The notes beneath the pieces are model-generated. The model ran no database searches. It was given only the letters and a program-made list of their open reading frames with translations, and was not told where the DNA came from. Below, piece by piece: positions 33,901 to 46,009 of a stretch of DNA of 64,000 nucleotides; position 1 is the first letter of the stretch; the number at the start of each line of letters is the position of its first letter. Position numbers and translations under genes: made by a program. Location: positions 1,240,001-1,304,000 of the forward strand of contig JANUWF010001491.1 of the NCBI GenBank assembly GCA_026120185.1. Direction: 5' to 3'. Source of the DNA: Voacanga thouarsii (lineage: Eukaryota; Streptophyta; Magnoliopsida; Gentianales; Apocynaceae).

Positions 33901-36540
33901 TACACGTGGCGGCCATATGATGCCACATTGCTACACACGTGGCGCCGTGCTGGACTTGATAGCCTGGCGCACGAAAATTCTTCCCTTTTTTGGCACAAAC
34001 AACAGTCGAACCTGCATCTCTATTGTGGAGGCATAGTGTTCCAACCGCTATGCTATGTCGTTGATTGTGCAAATTGGAAGAACATATTATATTTATTTAT
34101 TTTGTAAACAATTATATGAAATACGCTTCTAAAATTTGTAAATCACTTTTAATTTTTTAAAATTTTTTCATTTTTAATTTTCTTCTATTTATCAGAATAT
34201 ATAATTATTTTGTACATATATTCCTAAATGATATAAATTTTATTTTTGAATTAATAATAAAAGTAAGCGATTTTTTTATACCATTAGTTATACAAGAAAT
34301 TTCTTAGTCATAAAATTTTTTAATATAATAAATACTTTTGAATTTAGAAGACTCAGTTCATAATTTTTTTAATTATGTAAATATTCATAACTAAATAGAC
34401 ATTAAACAATTTATGAATTAGGTGTATTAAATTTAACAATCAAAAAGTTATATTATATCTATACATATAATTTTATTAATAGATATAATTCTTTTTATCT
34501 TTATCATGATGTAAAAGTTATTACTTTTATTTGTATGACAATATAAATATATAGGTGTCATGTATATGTGTAGGATGTGTTTCCATCGTATTTATGTTTT
34601 CCTATATACATGCACATATATAAATAGTAACTACTATAAATCATACAAAATTAAATAAGAATTATCTGTATTAATACATATAAATTGTCAATATATTCGT
34701 AAATTTAATTCTTTTATTTTATATTCAAATTGATAAACTTTTAAATTTATATCATATACAACAAATATTATAAAAATAACAAGTTTTTCAACATAAAAAG
34801 TAGAAATACTTAGTAAAGTTACTATTTTTATCCCATACTTTTAATTACTATATCACATTTTGTCTTTCTGTATACATGCACATATATAAATTGTAATTAT
34901 TATAGATAAAATTCATATATTTTCAAGTTATATGTGAATGTGTATTGAGACTTAAGGTCATATATTAGTTAATTATTAACGTATTTAATCACTACTTGAA
35001 TCCCTATATTTTTAAACTTAGTTCATTTGGATAATTATATTTAAGTCCCTATAGTTTCTAAAAGAAACCCTTACGACCATAAATTTTTTTAAGCACAACA
35101 TATTTTAAATATCTTTTGGAAAAAAAATGAGCCATGTGTAAAAATAAATAAACAAACTTTTAAAATTATTTTTTCGATCTTTATATTTTTTTAACTTAGT
35201 TCATTTAGATAATTATATCTAAGTCCCTAAAGTTTTCAAAAGAAACCCTTAGGACCACAAGTTTTCAAAAATATTATTTGATTCATTATATTTTGGAACT
35301 TAGTTCATTTAGATAATTATATCTAATTATATTTAATAAAAATATAAATTTTTTAATAAAATAAAAGACTAAATAATGCAAATTTGCTATAGAAAAATAA
35401 ATTCGGTGTTTTTTATATAAGAAAATAGGATGAATTAAAAAAAAGGATAAAAAATGTAGAATATTTAGAAACAATTAGAAAAATAAACACCCACTTTAGA
35501 ATATAATATTATATGTGTATATATATTTGAGTTTTGAGAGCTAAACACTACAAATCTGTCTTTTTTTACTTCTAACATTATTTATTTATTATTGCCTCCT
35601 TTCTTTTTCCTCTATCTTTTCCTCTATTTTCTTTTATCCTTTCCTTTCTCTTTTAAATTTGCTATAGAAAAATTCCCTTCATTGCTAAAAGCACGCCCTC
35701 GAGGTCCCTTTATTTTTAATTCATTTTGAATTGCCTTTTGATTTGTGCTTGGTTTTTATTCTACTGAAGGGAAATTTTCATTTCCTAGTATTGTACTTCT
35801 TGAAATTTGGAATGATTGATTGCGCAAATAGGTTGTCATTCGTGCTGTTTGAATTTTTCCATTTGATGAATTTGAGAATAGTAATGTATAACTTTACATG
35901 GTATTGGTTCTGGTCGAGGGTGCATCTGATTTGTTTACTATGAGGGTTTGTGAACAAAATAAGAGGAAAAAAGATTCAATTTTTAGTTCAATTCAAGGAC
36001 CGTTACTTGATAGTGATTGTGATTGCTAGAATTGTTGGGTTTTCTCACTTATTTGCTTTGACTAGTGTAGTGGAGCCAAGATTCTTCAAATATGGATGGA
36101 GCTCAAGTTGGTTGGAGTATGGTAAAGATTTGATTTTGTAGAATTCAGCTAGTCAGAGTAAATAAGGACCAAAATTTCCTCCAAATCTCTAATGTTGACA
36201 ATTAAACTTGACTCCAACTTCTTAATTCTCTTACGATAATAAAACTATGAACGGTAAATCATTTGCCAATTTGAGACTTCAAAAGTTCAGCTTCCCTCAT
36301 CATGATTTCTGGATTTCCTAGTTAACCAAAGAGTAAATAATTGCCTAAGGATTTGAGTTTCGATTTCTATATTCTGTTGTGGTTAAATGAGTAGTACAAA
36401 GTCAATGTTTGCATATTTTTTTATGCTATTGTTTCTGGACATTTTGGCTTTGTAGATTGGTTGTGCTTGTTGCACACTGTTTGATATCATTTCATTTATT
36501 GCGGTGTTGGTTATACTTGATTTTAGCATTCAATTCTCAT
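33901..36540. other. AT-rich interior of the CACTA element
   Basis: About 2.6 kb without a supported gene. From 34080 to 35520 it is very AT-rich, with near-repeats such as TTTAACTTAGTTCATTTAGATAATTATAT at about 35020, 35195 and 35300. Small open frames at 35731-36141 show no recognised motif and are not called. Confidence 0.55.
34004..34055 (-). other. tRNA-like polymerase III box pair inside the CACTA element
   Basis: On the minus strand TAGCATAGCGG (34045-34055) fits the internal A box TRGCNNAGYGG, and GGTTCGACT (34004-34012) fits the start of the B box GGTTCGANNCC. Spacing is about 42 bases. No cloverleaf can be drawn, so this is not a tRNA gene. Confidence 0.5.
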
Positions 36541-36544
36541 GCTA

Positions 36545-36700
36545 AAGTATGTCTTCACACACACAACAAACACTAAAGATGAGGTTGAGCAAGTGCTTAA
36601 GAAGGAACGCTAAATGTTGGGGGGTGAAGACGTGGAGCTTGGAGGCCTAAAACTTATCTTTATTGACATGCAATCCGAGGAAACATATGTAAGTTTCATA
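36545..36700 (+). pseudogene. CACTA-encoded protein exon relic
   Basis: Plus-strand text KYVFTHTTNTKDEVEQVLKK, a stop, then GGEDVELGGLKLIFIDMQSE resembles the middle of plant Transposase_24-type proteins encoded by CACTA elements. The matches are short and the frame is broken. It is weak evidence alone but consistent with the coiled-coil relic at 38183. Confidence 0.4.
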
Positions 36701-37128
36701 AGTTAATAATGGTCATTAGTATTATTTATTCCATACTTCTATATCCATTATATTTAGCGAAGTGTAATTTGCGCATGAAAAATTAATAATAATATGATCT
36801 TTAGGGGTTGATGCACTTACAAAGATTGTAGAAGTTGATTCTGGATTTTACAGCTGGAATGGAAAGAAGAGTTTCACAGCATCTACCTTGTTAATCCAAA
36901 ATATACACATTAGATTACTCTTCTCAGTTTTTTTTTTTTTTTTTTTTTGCTAGATGATTACTATTCTCAGTTACTATTATGCCGGCTTGCAATTTTAATC
37001 CTCTCAGGTCTTTTCAGCTCAAGTGAAGGCAGCTTTACCGCTTCCATTTTTCCCATCCAAAGTAGAAGACTTTGACATGCCTATTTATTGCTTTCTATTT
37101 GTATAGCCATTTTGTGGAAGTTTAGGTT

Positions 37129-37146
37129 GGGGGGGGGGGGGGGGGG
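37129..37146 (+). repeat. Poly-G run (18)
   Basis: An uninterrupted run of 18 G after GTTTAGGTT. A second run of 14 G occurs at 38219-38232 after GGTGGGTT in the same element. Confidence 0.95.
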
Positions 37147-38182
37147 AATGGTTGGAGGTGCATGGTATTTTTATGATTTTAGAACCATGCAGTTGATACG
37201 TTGACTACAGTGATACAGGTTGGAAATGTTTTGCAAACCCATGTTTTGTGAGTTGTGGCACATGAATAATTCTATAGTAATGCAACTTTAGTCCTAAAAT
37301 GAAAAGGACAGTTTATGCATTCCCCTTTGAGGCTGTCATGACTAACCCAAGTCTTCTTCTATAGTGACATTTTGCTAAGTTGTGATGCATCGTTAGACTA
37401 CTGGTCAAGAGTCTTGAGTCTCTTTCTCCAATAAACTGCTTTTAGCTGAAAATTTTAGTACTTGAATCCTAGGTTATCAAGAAATTTTCTCGATTTATTT
37501 TCACATGAATCTTTCATTCTCTTTTGTGTGAATGTTGAAGCTTCTTTATTTTGCACTTGATTTCCTAAATCTTTATATGGGACGTTCAATGGCTAGAAAC
37601 GATCAAATCTATTTCTCTAATGACTTGATAGCTCATCTAGGATGCTTCACATAGTACTGTATAATGCTAAGTACATGATTTTACTTTCATAAATGTAATG
37701 AGATCAGGGTAGAGTGGTAGAGAATGAAGGAGTATATGAACTATTATCTGTTTTGCTGAAGATGAGGTTGAATAAAAATGACTAAAGTCATGGATATCTC
37801 TCCATCATTTCTAGTTTCAAAAATTTTTAGTAAATTGATTGCAAGATTAAACTCTTGTAATGAGTTAAGCATTCTTTTGCTTCCTCCTAATTAATATATG
37901 AATTGAGGATTAATCTCTTGCATATGGTTTATTTGAAATAAATTTGTTATTTTTTCTGCCTTTATTTGATGAATTGTTTCTTCAATATGACAATTAGATG
38001 AGAATACCTTTGTATTCTATGAATGAATGGTTTCTTTGTCATGCCATTGTGGTAAAATTTTTAATCTTGCGTTTTGGATTTACTTTTTGTTGAATTTACA
38101 AAAGCCTTAAAAGCTTTTAGATTCTTTACTATGACTACATCTGATAATCCTTGAGTAGGAAATTTGATCTTTTCATATTAAA

Positions 38183-38519
38183 ATGTGTTTGTTATGCATG
38201 AACTATGAAAGGTGGGTTGGGGGGGGGGGGGGTGCATTGTCGACCAATGCAGTTTATGGCATGAGATCCCTAAGCTCCAGTTGTCTACAAAAATCTACTT
38301 CACACAAGTCATCATATTCTTCATCCATTTCATCGGCACATCCTTCACAATATGTGGAGACAATTGACATTCCAAAATACTATAAATGAGTTGGTGCAAA
38401 AAGCTGTTGACACACAGGTTCAAGAAGTGTTGAAGACAAATGAGCGGTTGACATCGGAGGTTTCTTTCCTAACACAGAAGGTTAAGGACCTAAATGGATC
38501 AAATCCACTAGAAAATTAA
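38183..38519 (+). pseudogene. C-terminal coiled-coil relic of a CACTA-encoded protein
   Basis: Frame 38183-38389 gives TNAVYGMRSL followed by a Ser-rich linker (SSYSSSISSAHPSQYVE). After a one-base shift near 38385 the text NELVQKAVDTQVQEVL, KTNERLTSEVSFLTQKVKDL continues to a stop at 38517-38519. A VYG-type motif, Ser-rich linker and terminal coiled coil is the layout of Transposase_24 proteins of plant CACTA elements. The poly-G run at 38219 lies in its 5' part and may have broken the frame. Confidence 0.55.
38219..38232 (+). repeat. Poly-G run (14)
   Basis: An uninterrupted run of 14 G inside the coding relic above. Confidence 0.95.
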
Positions 38520-38859
38520 TATTCCTTCATTGTGTTCCTTAATTATATTCCTTGTTGTTAAACTTTACACCTGCACTTCATGTCACTTTCATATTATGAT
38601 AAACTTTTATGTTTAATTAAAGATAATGTTTGGTGAGGATTTGTGGTATTTTGTGAGGGAATTATATTTTCTTTAAATTTGTCGAAGGATGATGTTTATG
38701 TTGGATTTGTGAATTTGTGGAAAGATGATGTTTTGTGAATTTGTGGAAGAATGATGTTTATGTTGGATTTGTGGATGTATTTTGGCTTTATTATTTTATG
38801 AATTTGTCAAATATAGGTGTTTGGATATATGTTCAGATGCACCAAAATTTTGCCAAATC

Positions 38860-39775
38860 AAAGAAAAATTACCAACTAAAAAATGAACTGGTAATTGAAT
38901 ATAATTCGATTGGTATTTCAGTTGGTAATTGAAAATAATTCAGTTGGTAATATATTAAATAACAGTTAGTAATTTTCAAACCAACTAGCTACCAACAAAC
39001 AATTTAGTTGGTAATTTACCAACAAAAAATTCTCAACAGATTTTAAATTACTAAAACAGTTAAAAAATTACCAATTGAATATTTGGTTGGTAAATAAAGA
39101 AAACTACCAACAAAAAAATAGAATTAGCAACTAAACAACTCGGTTAGTAATTTACTAACAAAAAATTATCAACAGATTTTAAATAACTAAAATAGTTGGA
39201 AAATTACCAACTGAATGTTCAGTTGGTAAATAAATAAAACTACCAACCAGAAAAAAATAATTACCAAGCGAAAGTCAGTTGGTAATTACTTACACATACA
39301 TCGGTTGGTAGCAACATGTCTCAGTTGGTAAATTAGTAAATTGCAAACTTATATTAAATTCAAATTTACTAACCAAAAATTATAAATTTAATAATTACCA
39401 ACCGCAACAATCGATTGGTAACATAAATTTTTGTTGGTAATTACCAACTGAAATAGTCAACTCAAATGCCAAACTTAATGCCAAATTTCAAAACGAAGAT
39501 TTTACATTACCAACCAAATTTTGGTGGGTAATTACCAACCGAAATAGTCAACTCAAATGCCAAGCTTAATGCCAAATTTCCAACCGAAGATTTTACATTA
39601 CCAATCGAATTGCAGTTGGTAATTACCAACCGACTCCAAAATTTCGGTTGGAAAATTTACAAGCTAAGCTTTTTGCATGCAATGCCATTCGGTTGGTAAT
39701 CAGTTAATAATCATGATTACCAACCAAATTTAGCTAATTACCAACCGATTTTGTCGGTTGGTAAATCATTTTTTT
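38860..39775. repeat. Right subterminal inverted-repeat array of the CACTA element
   Basis: It carries the same ACCAAC/GTTGGT theme as the left array but with different spacers. A pair of near-identical units at about 39440-39520 and 39525-39600 (TAGTCAACTCAAATGCCAA shared) shows local duplication. It ends at the terminal inverted repeat at 39784. Confidence 0.9.
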
Positions 39776-39784
39776 CTAGTAGTG

Positions 39785-39848
39785 AAATGTTAATACACAT
39801 AATGTTGCACACAAATCAAGTAATAGAACATAGGCAAAATGAACATTT
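39785..39848 (-). other. L2 interior between two insertions
   Basis: Only 64 bases of L2 separate the CACTA right end from the copia A left end. Its last five bases CATTT are the copia A target duplication, repeated at 55699-55703. Confidence 0.7.
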
Positions 39849-41766
39849 TGTTGGAATGTATGCCCTCTTAGACTCGGTTTCTGATATAAATATCAAATGT
39901 TTTAATAAAAGAATTTACTTTTTAGAAATCGTTTGTGAATTTATTTTCTTTGTGCACAATTTCGTTTGAAAAAGACCCATTGTGTTAAAATAAGTGATCC
40001 ATGTGAATGGTGGTCTTTCACAATAAGGTATGGATCATGGGTTATTTGAACACATAAACATTTATGAATTTCATCATGTTTAGGTTATTATGTTATGAAT
40101 TTCAAATGGGGAATGGCTTACCTTTAGCCAGTGAGTAGTCCACTCACTTCATGAAAGCGTATTTCGAATACGTAGAACAGGACCTGTAGTAGTGATTTCT
40201 AAAAGTACTATATGGTAGAAACCTAGACTACTAACGCTACAGCATGGACTAGTACTCTACGACTTAAGTATAAGTTGGTGGTCTGACGAAGATGGAAGCA
40301 TGTACTTTGATATGCTATAGTTGAGGTTCTATCGTAGAGCCAATATACTTGCATGTTGGGTATGTGTGACTAGTTAGTTAAGACAGACTTGTACAAGATA
40401 GTTTCTACACTATATCGCCCCTTGTGGTTGTCTGAATGATCTAAATATCCAGGGTCCTGGGAAACATGACTTGGATGTTTGCTTTAGGGTAGCTCTTTTG
40501 GAAAGCGGAAACACTCTAGAAAGTCGTAGATCATTGGACTAGAAGCCTAAGGATGGTAGATGTCATTTAGAGGGGTGTTAGTACACTCCTTCCTTTGTAA
40601 ATGTACAGCAATGTATAGAGTGGTATTTTAGTCATTTCATCTGTAGGTTGGAGACTTTGCTAATGTAGTATTATCCTTGGGGTCAATATTTCCTTATGGT
40701 GATCTTAAGAAATATTTAAAATGCAAAATACATCTATTTATATAGTAGGGGTATTTTGGTCATTTTAGTAGCCAAGGCGATGTGTCTTTTTGGTCCTCGG
40801 AATAGCCCGTAAGTCCTAATTATTTTTTGGATTGAAGAACTGGTCTCAGTTAAAGAGGGTTTTATTTTATTGAGAGAAATAAATTGAGAGAAATTTATTA
40901 TCTGGTTTAATTTGTTAATTAATTATTCAGGGCCTAGGTCCAATTTAAATAATTAGAAAAGTTAACCTGAGCTTAAACTAGAGGAATATAATTAATACTT
41001 AATTATTTATTGGGTTATTTATTTAATTAAGCCCAAGAAATAAATAATTAAAGTTTAATTATTTTTGGTTCATTTGGGCTCATTAATTATTTATTGGGTT
41101 ATTTATGTAAGCCCAAGGAATAAATAATTAGTGTTTATTATTTTGGGCTTTTCGAGTCCAAGAAAAATAATAAATATTATTTTGGCCCAATAGCCTGGAT
41201 CATAGGATTTTTCCAGACACAGTTCAGAAGAGTTTAGGGAGAAGCCAAAAATTATTTTGTTAATAATATTTGGGTGTTTGAAATATTAAATCCTGGGGAT
41301 TTTATTATTATCAAAATAACTATTTATGGCTTCATGACTCTTGGCTTTCTGTGTAGAAAAATAAAATAAAAATCTCTCGAGACATTTGGTTTTCTTTTTC
41401 TTGGTTTTGGTTGTTAGCTAAATGCATAAGAACCCAAGCCAACAAACGACGATGAATGATGGTTCTTCTCAACCCAAATTCTATGTTCACCAACAAGGAT
41501 TAGGGAGGGTCATATTCTGAGAACTGAAGAGCCAAGCATTCACCGGAGGTGAAGAAGTAGATAGTTTTTTTGGCAACCGGAGGTTTCATCCCACGGGAGG
41601 AGGAAGTTTTTTTTTGTGATCTAATTTATTCTCCTTCAGTCTTCAAGGTTTAAGGCACTGAGAGGTATAGTTTTAAAGCTTCCATGTTGCTGTTATGCTC
41701 TATTCTGATTTTTTCCTCCATTTTTGTTCCCTTGTAGCATGCTTCTTAGTTTTTCAAAATCCTACA
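39849..41766 (+). repeat. Copia A 5' LTR
   Basis: It starts TGTTGGAATGTATGCCC and ends AAATCCTACA. It is 1918 bases long and contains a TATTTATATAGTAGG word near 40735 as a possible TATA region. It matches 46493-47004 plus 54261-55698. Confidence 0.93.
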
Positions 41767-41768
41767 AG

Positions 41769-41780
41769 TGGTATCAGATA
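41769..41780 (+). promoter_or_regulatory. Copia A primer binding site (initiator tRNA-Met type)
   Basis: TGGTATCAGATA follows the LTR end by two bases and differs from TGGTATCAGAGC at the end. It is the usual copia primer site. Confidence 0.85.
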
Positions 41781-43597
41781 ATGTGATTTAGTTGGCTTAG
41801 GGAGCATGTTAGTTAATAAAAATGGAGAAGATCATTGTTTGGTGCTTAAACCTGTGATCCTTCGCTTTTTTTGTATAGGATAGGCATGATTGTAAGCTTC
41901 ACAGTGGAAGCATAAGACCCTCTGTAATTTTTGGCTTTGATAGTTTGATCATGTAAAGCCAATTTGTAAGGGTATAGGCGATTGTGGTTTTGGTTTAGAT
42001 GAGTTTTTTTAATGAAAAATGTCCAAAGAAGCCACTGCAAGAGAAATAGAAGGAAAAACATAGAAGAAATGCAAAAGAAAACTCGCAGAGAATAAGGTTA
42101 CTATTCCTAAGCCGCTATTGGAGCTGAGCCAAAAGCCGAGCCACCGAATGTGCTGTGTCTAGAGCCGTCTGCCGCGGATGACTGGAGCCAAGCCAATTGA
42201 AGCCGATTGCAATTTTGCAATTGCAATTGCAATCCTGGTTAGTGCTCGGGTCAGCGGGGCTCCAGGCAGGCGCACATTCGAGGCAAATGCGCGGGGCGAA
42301 GCAGCAGGCGGTGCGGGTCGCGGGTCCGGGCAGATCCATGGGCTGCAGCACTTCTGATATGGTGCGGCTGGTGCACCGGTTCGCGGTGGACAGCAGAGCA
42401 AAAGAATGCACTGATCTGGTGCGGCGGGTGTACATGGACCACCAGTTTTGTTTTTTTTTTTTTGCATTTTTTTTTGTTTTTTTTTCTGTTTTGGGTCCCA
42501 TACCAAACGAAGTTAATATTTTTGCAATAGTTTATATTCTTGGAATATATTTGCATGAAAAACATTAGTAAGGGATTTTAGGATTAAATAAGATCATTAA
42601 TTAATTAATTAATTAATGTGTTTAATTCTATTATTTGAGTATTTAGGTTTGAAAAATAGAAAAGCATGAAAACATTACTGTTTTCTGGCATGCTACTTTT
42701 TTTTTTTTTTTTTGTACCTATGTGCACGTTTTCTCAAAGACCAAAGTCTTTGGGAATATTTTTGCAAGGAAAACATTTTTCTTTAAAAAAATTAAATGGT
42801 TATTTTAACTTGAACAAAAATTAATCCTTAGATATTTTCTTAAATGATTTAATCCTTGACATAGAAAATATATTGGATTTAGATATTTTTGTAAGTTAAA
42901 ATAGAAAGCCATTTTATTTTATTTTGCACAAGAAAAATTGTTTTGTGAAATAAACTTGAGACCAAAGTCTCTAGAAAGTTTTAATTGGAAAATTTGTGAA
43001 ATCATTAAGTTTTAACTTAAATAAAATTAGTCTATGGAAAAATCTTTCAAAGGATATAATCCTTGACATAGAGATTTTAATGTATTTAGATATTTTATTT
43101 TTAAGTTAAGGAAAAACTTAATGGAAATTTCAAAATGATATTTTTCAGAAAAACTTTATTTTAAAAGATTAAGTGAGAGAGGGGTTCCAACGGCCCTACG
43201 ACTTCCATCACGATCCTCATTAGAGATCGTGGGTCCCCTCGCATCACCCTGGGAGTGAACCCATGTAGGATAGAGATACCACAAGGATCTAGATCTAATG
43301 GGAGAATGTAATTAATAACCCGGGACAAGTACTATAATCGGCCAACCCACGTTGGAAGTTATAGTGCGAGGTATGCCCATAGGAAATGAGAGGAAACCGC
43401 CATCCCCTCAATGGAGTTATCCTTCAGATCATTACCTAGAAGAGAAATTAATTTGTGGTGGTTAATACACTTAGCTTAAGGAACTATTAATCTTCCTAAG
43501 AATCTATGTTAGTTTTCCTAAGAGCCAAAATTAATTTCTGTGCACAAATTTATTTTTACAAACTAAATCATTTCTTTTATTTTTCGATTTTTCAGAA
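41781..43597 (+). other. Copia A 5' leader with a GC-rich block
   Basis: A leader of 1.8 kb, long for a copia element. Most of it is AT-rich, with two oligo-T runs (about 42448-42485 and 42698-42713). A block at about 42108-42440 is strongly GC- and CpG-rich and contains a GCAATT repeat at 42208-42232. Open frames occur on both strands of the block, none with a recognised domain, so I call no gene. Confidence 0.7.
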
Positions 43598-44430
43598 ATG
43601 GTAGAAGGTTCTTTTAGTCCTTTGGCTATTATTCTCTGAGAGAATAAGTTAATGGGACCAAACTATGTGGACTTGAAGAGGAACCTGGACATAATACTCA
43701 CAGCCGAGGAGTATAAGTATGTCCTTTACGAGATCGGCCCTGTGATCGGGGAAGTTTCCACCGCTGAAGAGCGAGAGGCTGAGAAGGCATGGAAGAAGGC
43801 TGACAAAATGGCACGATACTATATGCTAGCCTCTATGTCTAATGTGCTCCAGTCAAAACATGAGCACATGGCTTCTGCGTATGACATTAGTCAATCATTG
43901 GCCACTATGTTCGCAGACAAAAGCCAGCCCGCAAGGCAGGAGGCTCTTCAAATTATAATAAATACTAAGATGGCTGAGGGAGTATCAGTCAGAGAGCATA
44001 TGCTCAAGATAATTACTGCTTTTGAGGAGGCAGAAATCTTAGGGACTATCATTGACCTTGGGAGCCAAGTGGACATGGTTCTCGAATCTCTACCAGGTTC
44101 CTTTACTTAGCTCAAATGAAATTACAATATGAATAAGTTAAACATGAGTTTGACTGAGTTAATGAAGGAACTCCAGATGGCAGAGAAAGTCATGAAGCCA
44201 CAATTAAAGGCTATGATTGCTAAAGCTTCTTCCTCAAGAACTGGGTCCAAGCCCAGAAAGTTCAAAATGAAGAAGGGATACGCAGTCGCCCAGCCCAAGA
44301 CCCAGCCCAAAGGTGAACCAAAGGGCAAGTGCTTCAAATGTGGTAAGAAGGGACACTGGAAAAAGGAGTGTCCAAATCTTCAAGTCAAGAAAAACCCCAC
44401 TGGTAATGTTTTTTATCTAGAGTCTATATC
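43598..44430 (+). pseudogene. Copia A gag
   Basis: One frame from the Met at 43598 (MVEGSFSPLAIIL), with stops at 43637, 44108 and 44117. The core reads NYVDLKRNLDIILTAEEYKY, ARYYMLASMSNVLQSKHE, MFADKSQPARQEALQ, then MNKLNMSLTELMKELQMAE. The zinc knuckle CFKCGKKGHWKKEC at about 44332-44373 is intact (CX2CX4HX4C). The missing residues at the internal stops look like single substitutions, since the frame is otherwise continuous. Protease follows in the same frame. Confidence 0.9.
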
Positions 44431-45700
44431 AATGGTTGGATCAACTTCCACTTGGATTGTTGATTCAGGAGTCATTGATCATATCTGTAACTCCTTGCAG
44501 GGGTTTAGAAAGATTAAAAGAGTCAAGAAGGGCGAACATGGACTACGCGTGGGAAATGGAGCACAAGTTTGGGCTTTTGTAGTGGGAGAGCTAGATCTTG
44601 TTTTTTATTGTAATAAAAAAGTGGTTTTAATAGATATTTTATATGTACCTGGTTTTCGTCAAAATTTGATTTCAGTTGCAAAACTAATAAATCAAGGATA
44701 TTCTGTCTCTTTCCATTATAGTATTTCTATCAGTAGAAATGGAGAGATTTTATGTACTGGACACATGTATGGAAATCTATTCTATTTAAACCCTATTAAC
44801 ATTCAATCAAATAATGCTCAATCTGAATCTTTAACTAAGAAGAGAAAGATCAATGTCAATAACTCATATCTTTGGCATCTAAGGTTAGGTCATATCAACT
44901 CAACTAGGATTCAGAGGCTTATCCATGATGGGTCTTTAGGCTCATTGAGATAGGAAAATTGGCCTCAGTGTGAATTCTGCCTGATGGGAAAAATGACCAA
45001 AAGGTCTTTTATCCCAAAGGCGGATAGGGCCAAGGAGGTATTTAGTATTGTTCATACTGATGTGTGTGGTCCCTTGTCTACACCAGCTAGATGAGGTTTT
45101 GAATATTTCATCACATTCACAGATGATTGTACAAGATTTGGTTATATTTACCTGATGAGGCGCAAGTCTGACTCTTTTGATAAGTTCAAGGAGTTCAAGG
45201 CTGAAGTGGAGCGTTGACAGGTACATTAATCAAGACCTTATGATCAGATCGTGGTGGAGAGTACCTCCTGGGTGAATTCAAGGACTACATGGTACATTAT
45301 GGGATAGTATCCCAGATCTCTGCGCCGGGGACACCCCAGCAGAACAGAGTACCTGAGAGAAGGAACAGGACATTGATGGAAATGGTTCGAAGCATGATGT
45401 CTCATGCTACTCTTCTGGTGTCTTTTTGGGGATATACCTTGGATACAGCGGCATACATTTTGAACTTGGTGCCTTCTAAGTCAGTACCTAGGACTCCCTA
45501 TGAGATGTGGATTGGGCATAAGCCAAGTCTGAATCAATTCAGGATGGGGTTGTCTAGCTTATGTACTAGTCAAAGGAGACAAGTTGGAAACCGAGGTCAG
45601 AATTATGCTATTTTGTTGGGTATCCAAAAGGGACAAAGGGTAGTTACTTTTATCATCCTAAAAAGTAGAAGGTACTGGTTAGTACCAATGCTAGATACTT
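44431..45700 (+). pseudogene. Copia A protease and integrase
   Basis: It continues in the gag frame. The protease motif is TWIVDSGVIDHIC, with the DSG catalytic triad kept. GLRVGNGAQV and LYVPGFRQNLISVAKL follow, then the preintegrase zinc motif YLWHLRLGHIN with CEFCLMGKM. The integrase core reads HTDVCGP (first Asp), TFTDDCTRFGYIYLM (second Asp) and, after frameshifts near 45220, PERRNRTLMEMVRSMM with the catalytic Glu retained. Stops at 44951 and around 45090 and 45215 break the frame. Confidence 0.9.
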
Positions 45701-46009
45701 AGAGGATGATCAAAGTACTTCCACGAAAGGTTCAACTAGGTTGGAACTCGAGGAGAAGTTATCTTCGGAAGTAACTTCTTCTGACCCGATTGTGGAACAA
45801 GACGAGGCACAGCCTCAAGAGCTTGTACAAATGGTGTCTCGCCGTAGTGGGAGAGTGTCTAGAGTTCCAGATAGATGGACTGGAGAGGCTTTTGAGATGG
45901 TCTCTGACCATCAGGAATAAGACCCCACTAGATACGAGGAGGCTATTATTGATGGCAATGCAAATCTATGGCGTGAAGCAATGAAAGCCGAGATTGAGTC
46001 TATGTACTT

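Larger units (their letters stand above)
32357..39784 (+). mobile_element. CACTA (En/Spm) DNA transposon
   Basis: The left end CATTACTAGAAAAATG (one change from CACTACTAGAAAA) and the right end, which reads CACTACTAGAAAAAAATG on the minus strand, form the terminal inverted repeat. The 3-base flanks are AAA on both sides (32354-32356 and 39785-39787), the duplication size of CACTA elements. Both ends carry dense subterminal repeats of ACCAACCGA/TCGGTTGGT. No complete transposase is visible, only coding relics at 36545-36700 and 38183-38519 on the plus strand. It was inserted into the interior of L2. Confidence 0.9.

Noticed and set aside
34004..34055. Possible tRNA gene
   Set aside because: The A and B boxes match but no acceptor stem or cloverleaf can be drawn.
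35731..36141. Two plus-strand frames in the CACTA interior as a captured host gene
   Set aside because: The frames are short and lack recognised motifs or exon structure I can support.
42197..42568. A 123-codon plus-strand frame and overlapping minus-strand frames in the copia A leader
   Set aside because: Frames are open on both strands because the block is GC-rich. No domain is recognised, and the plus-strand frame ends in a translated oligo-T run.
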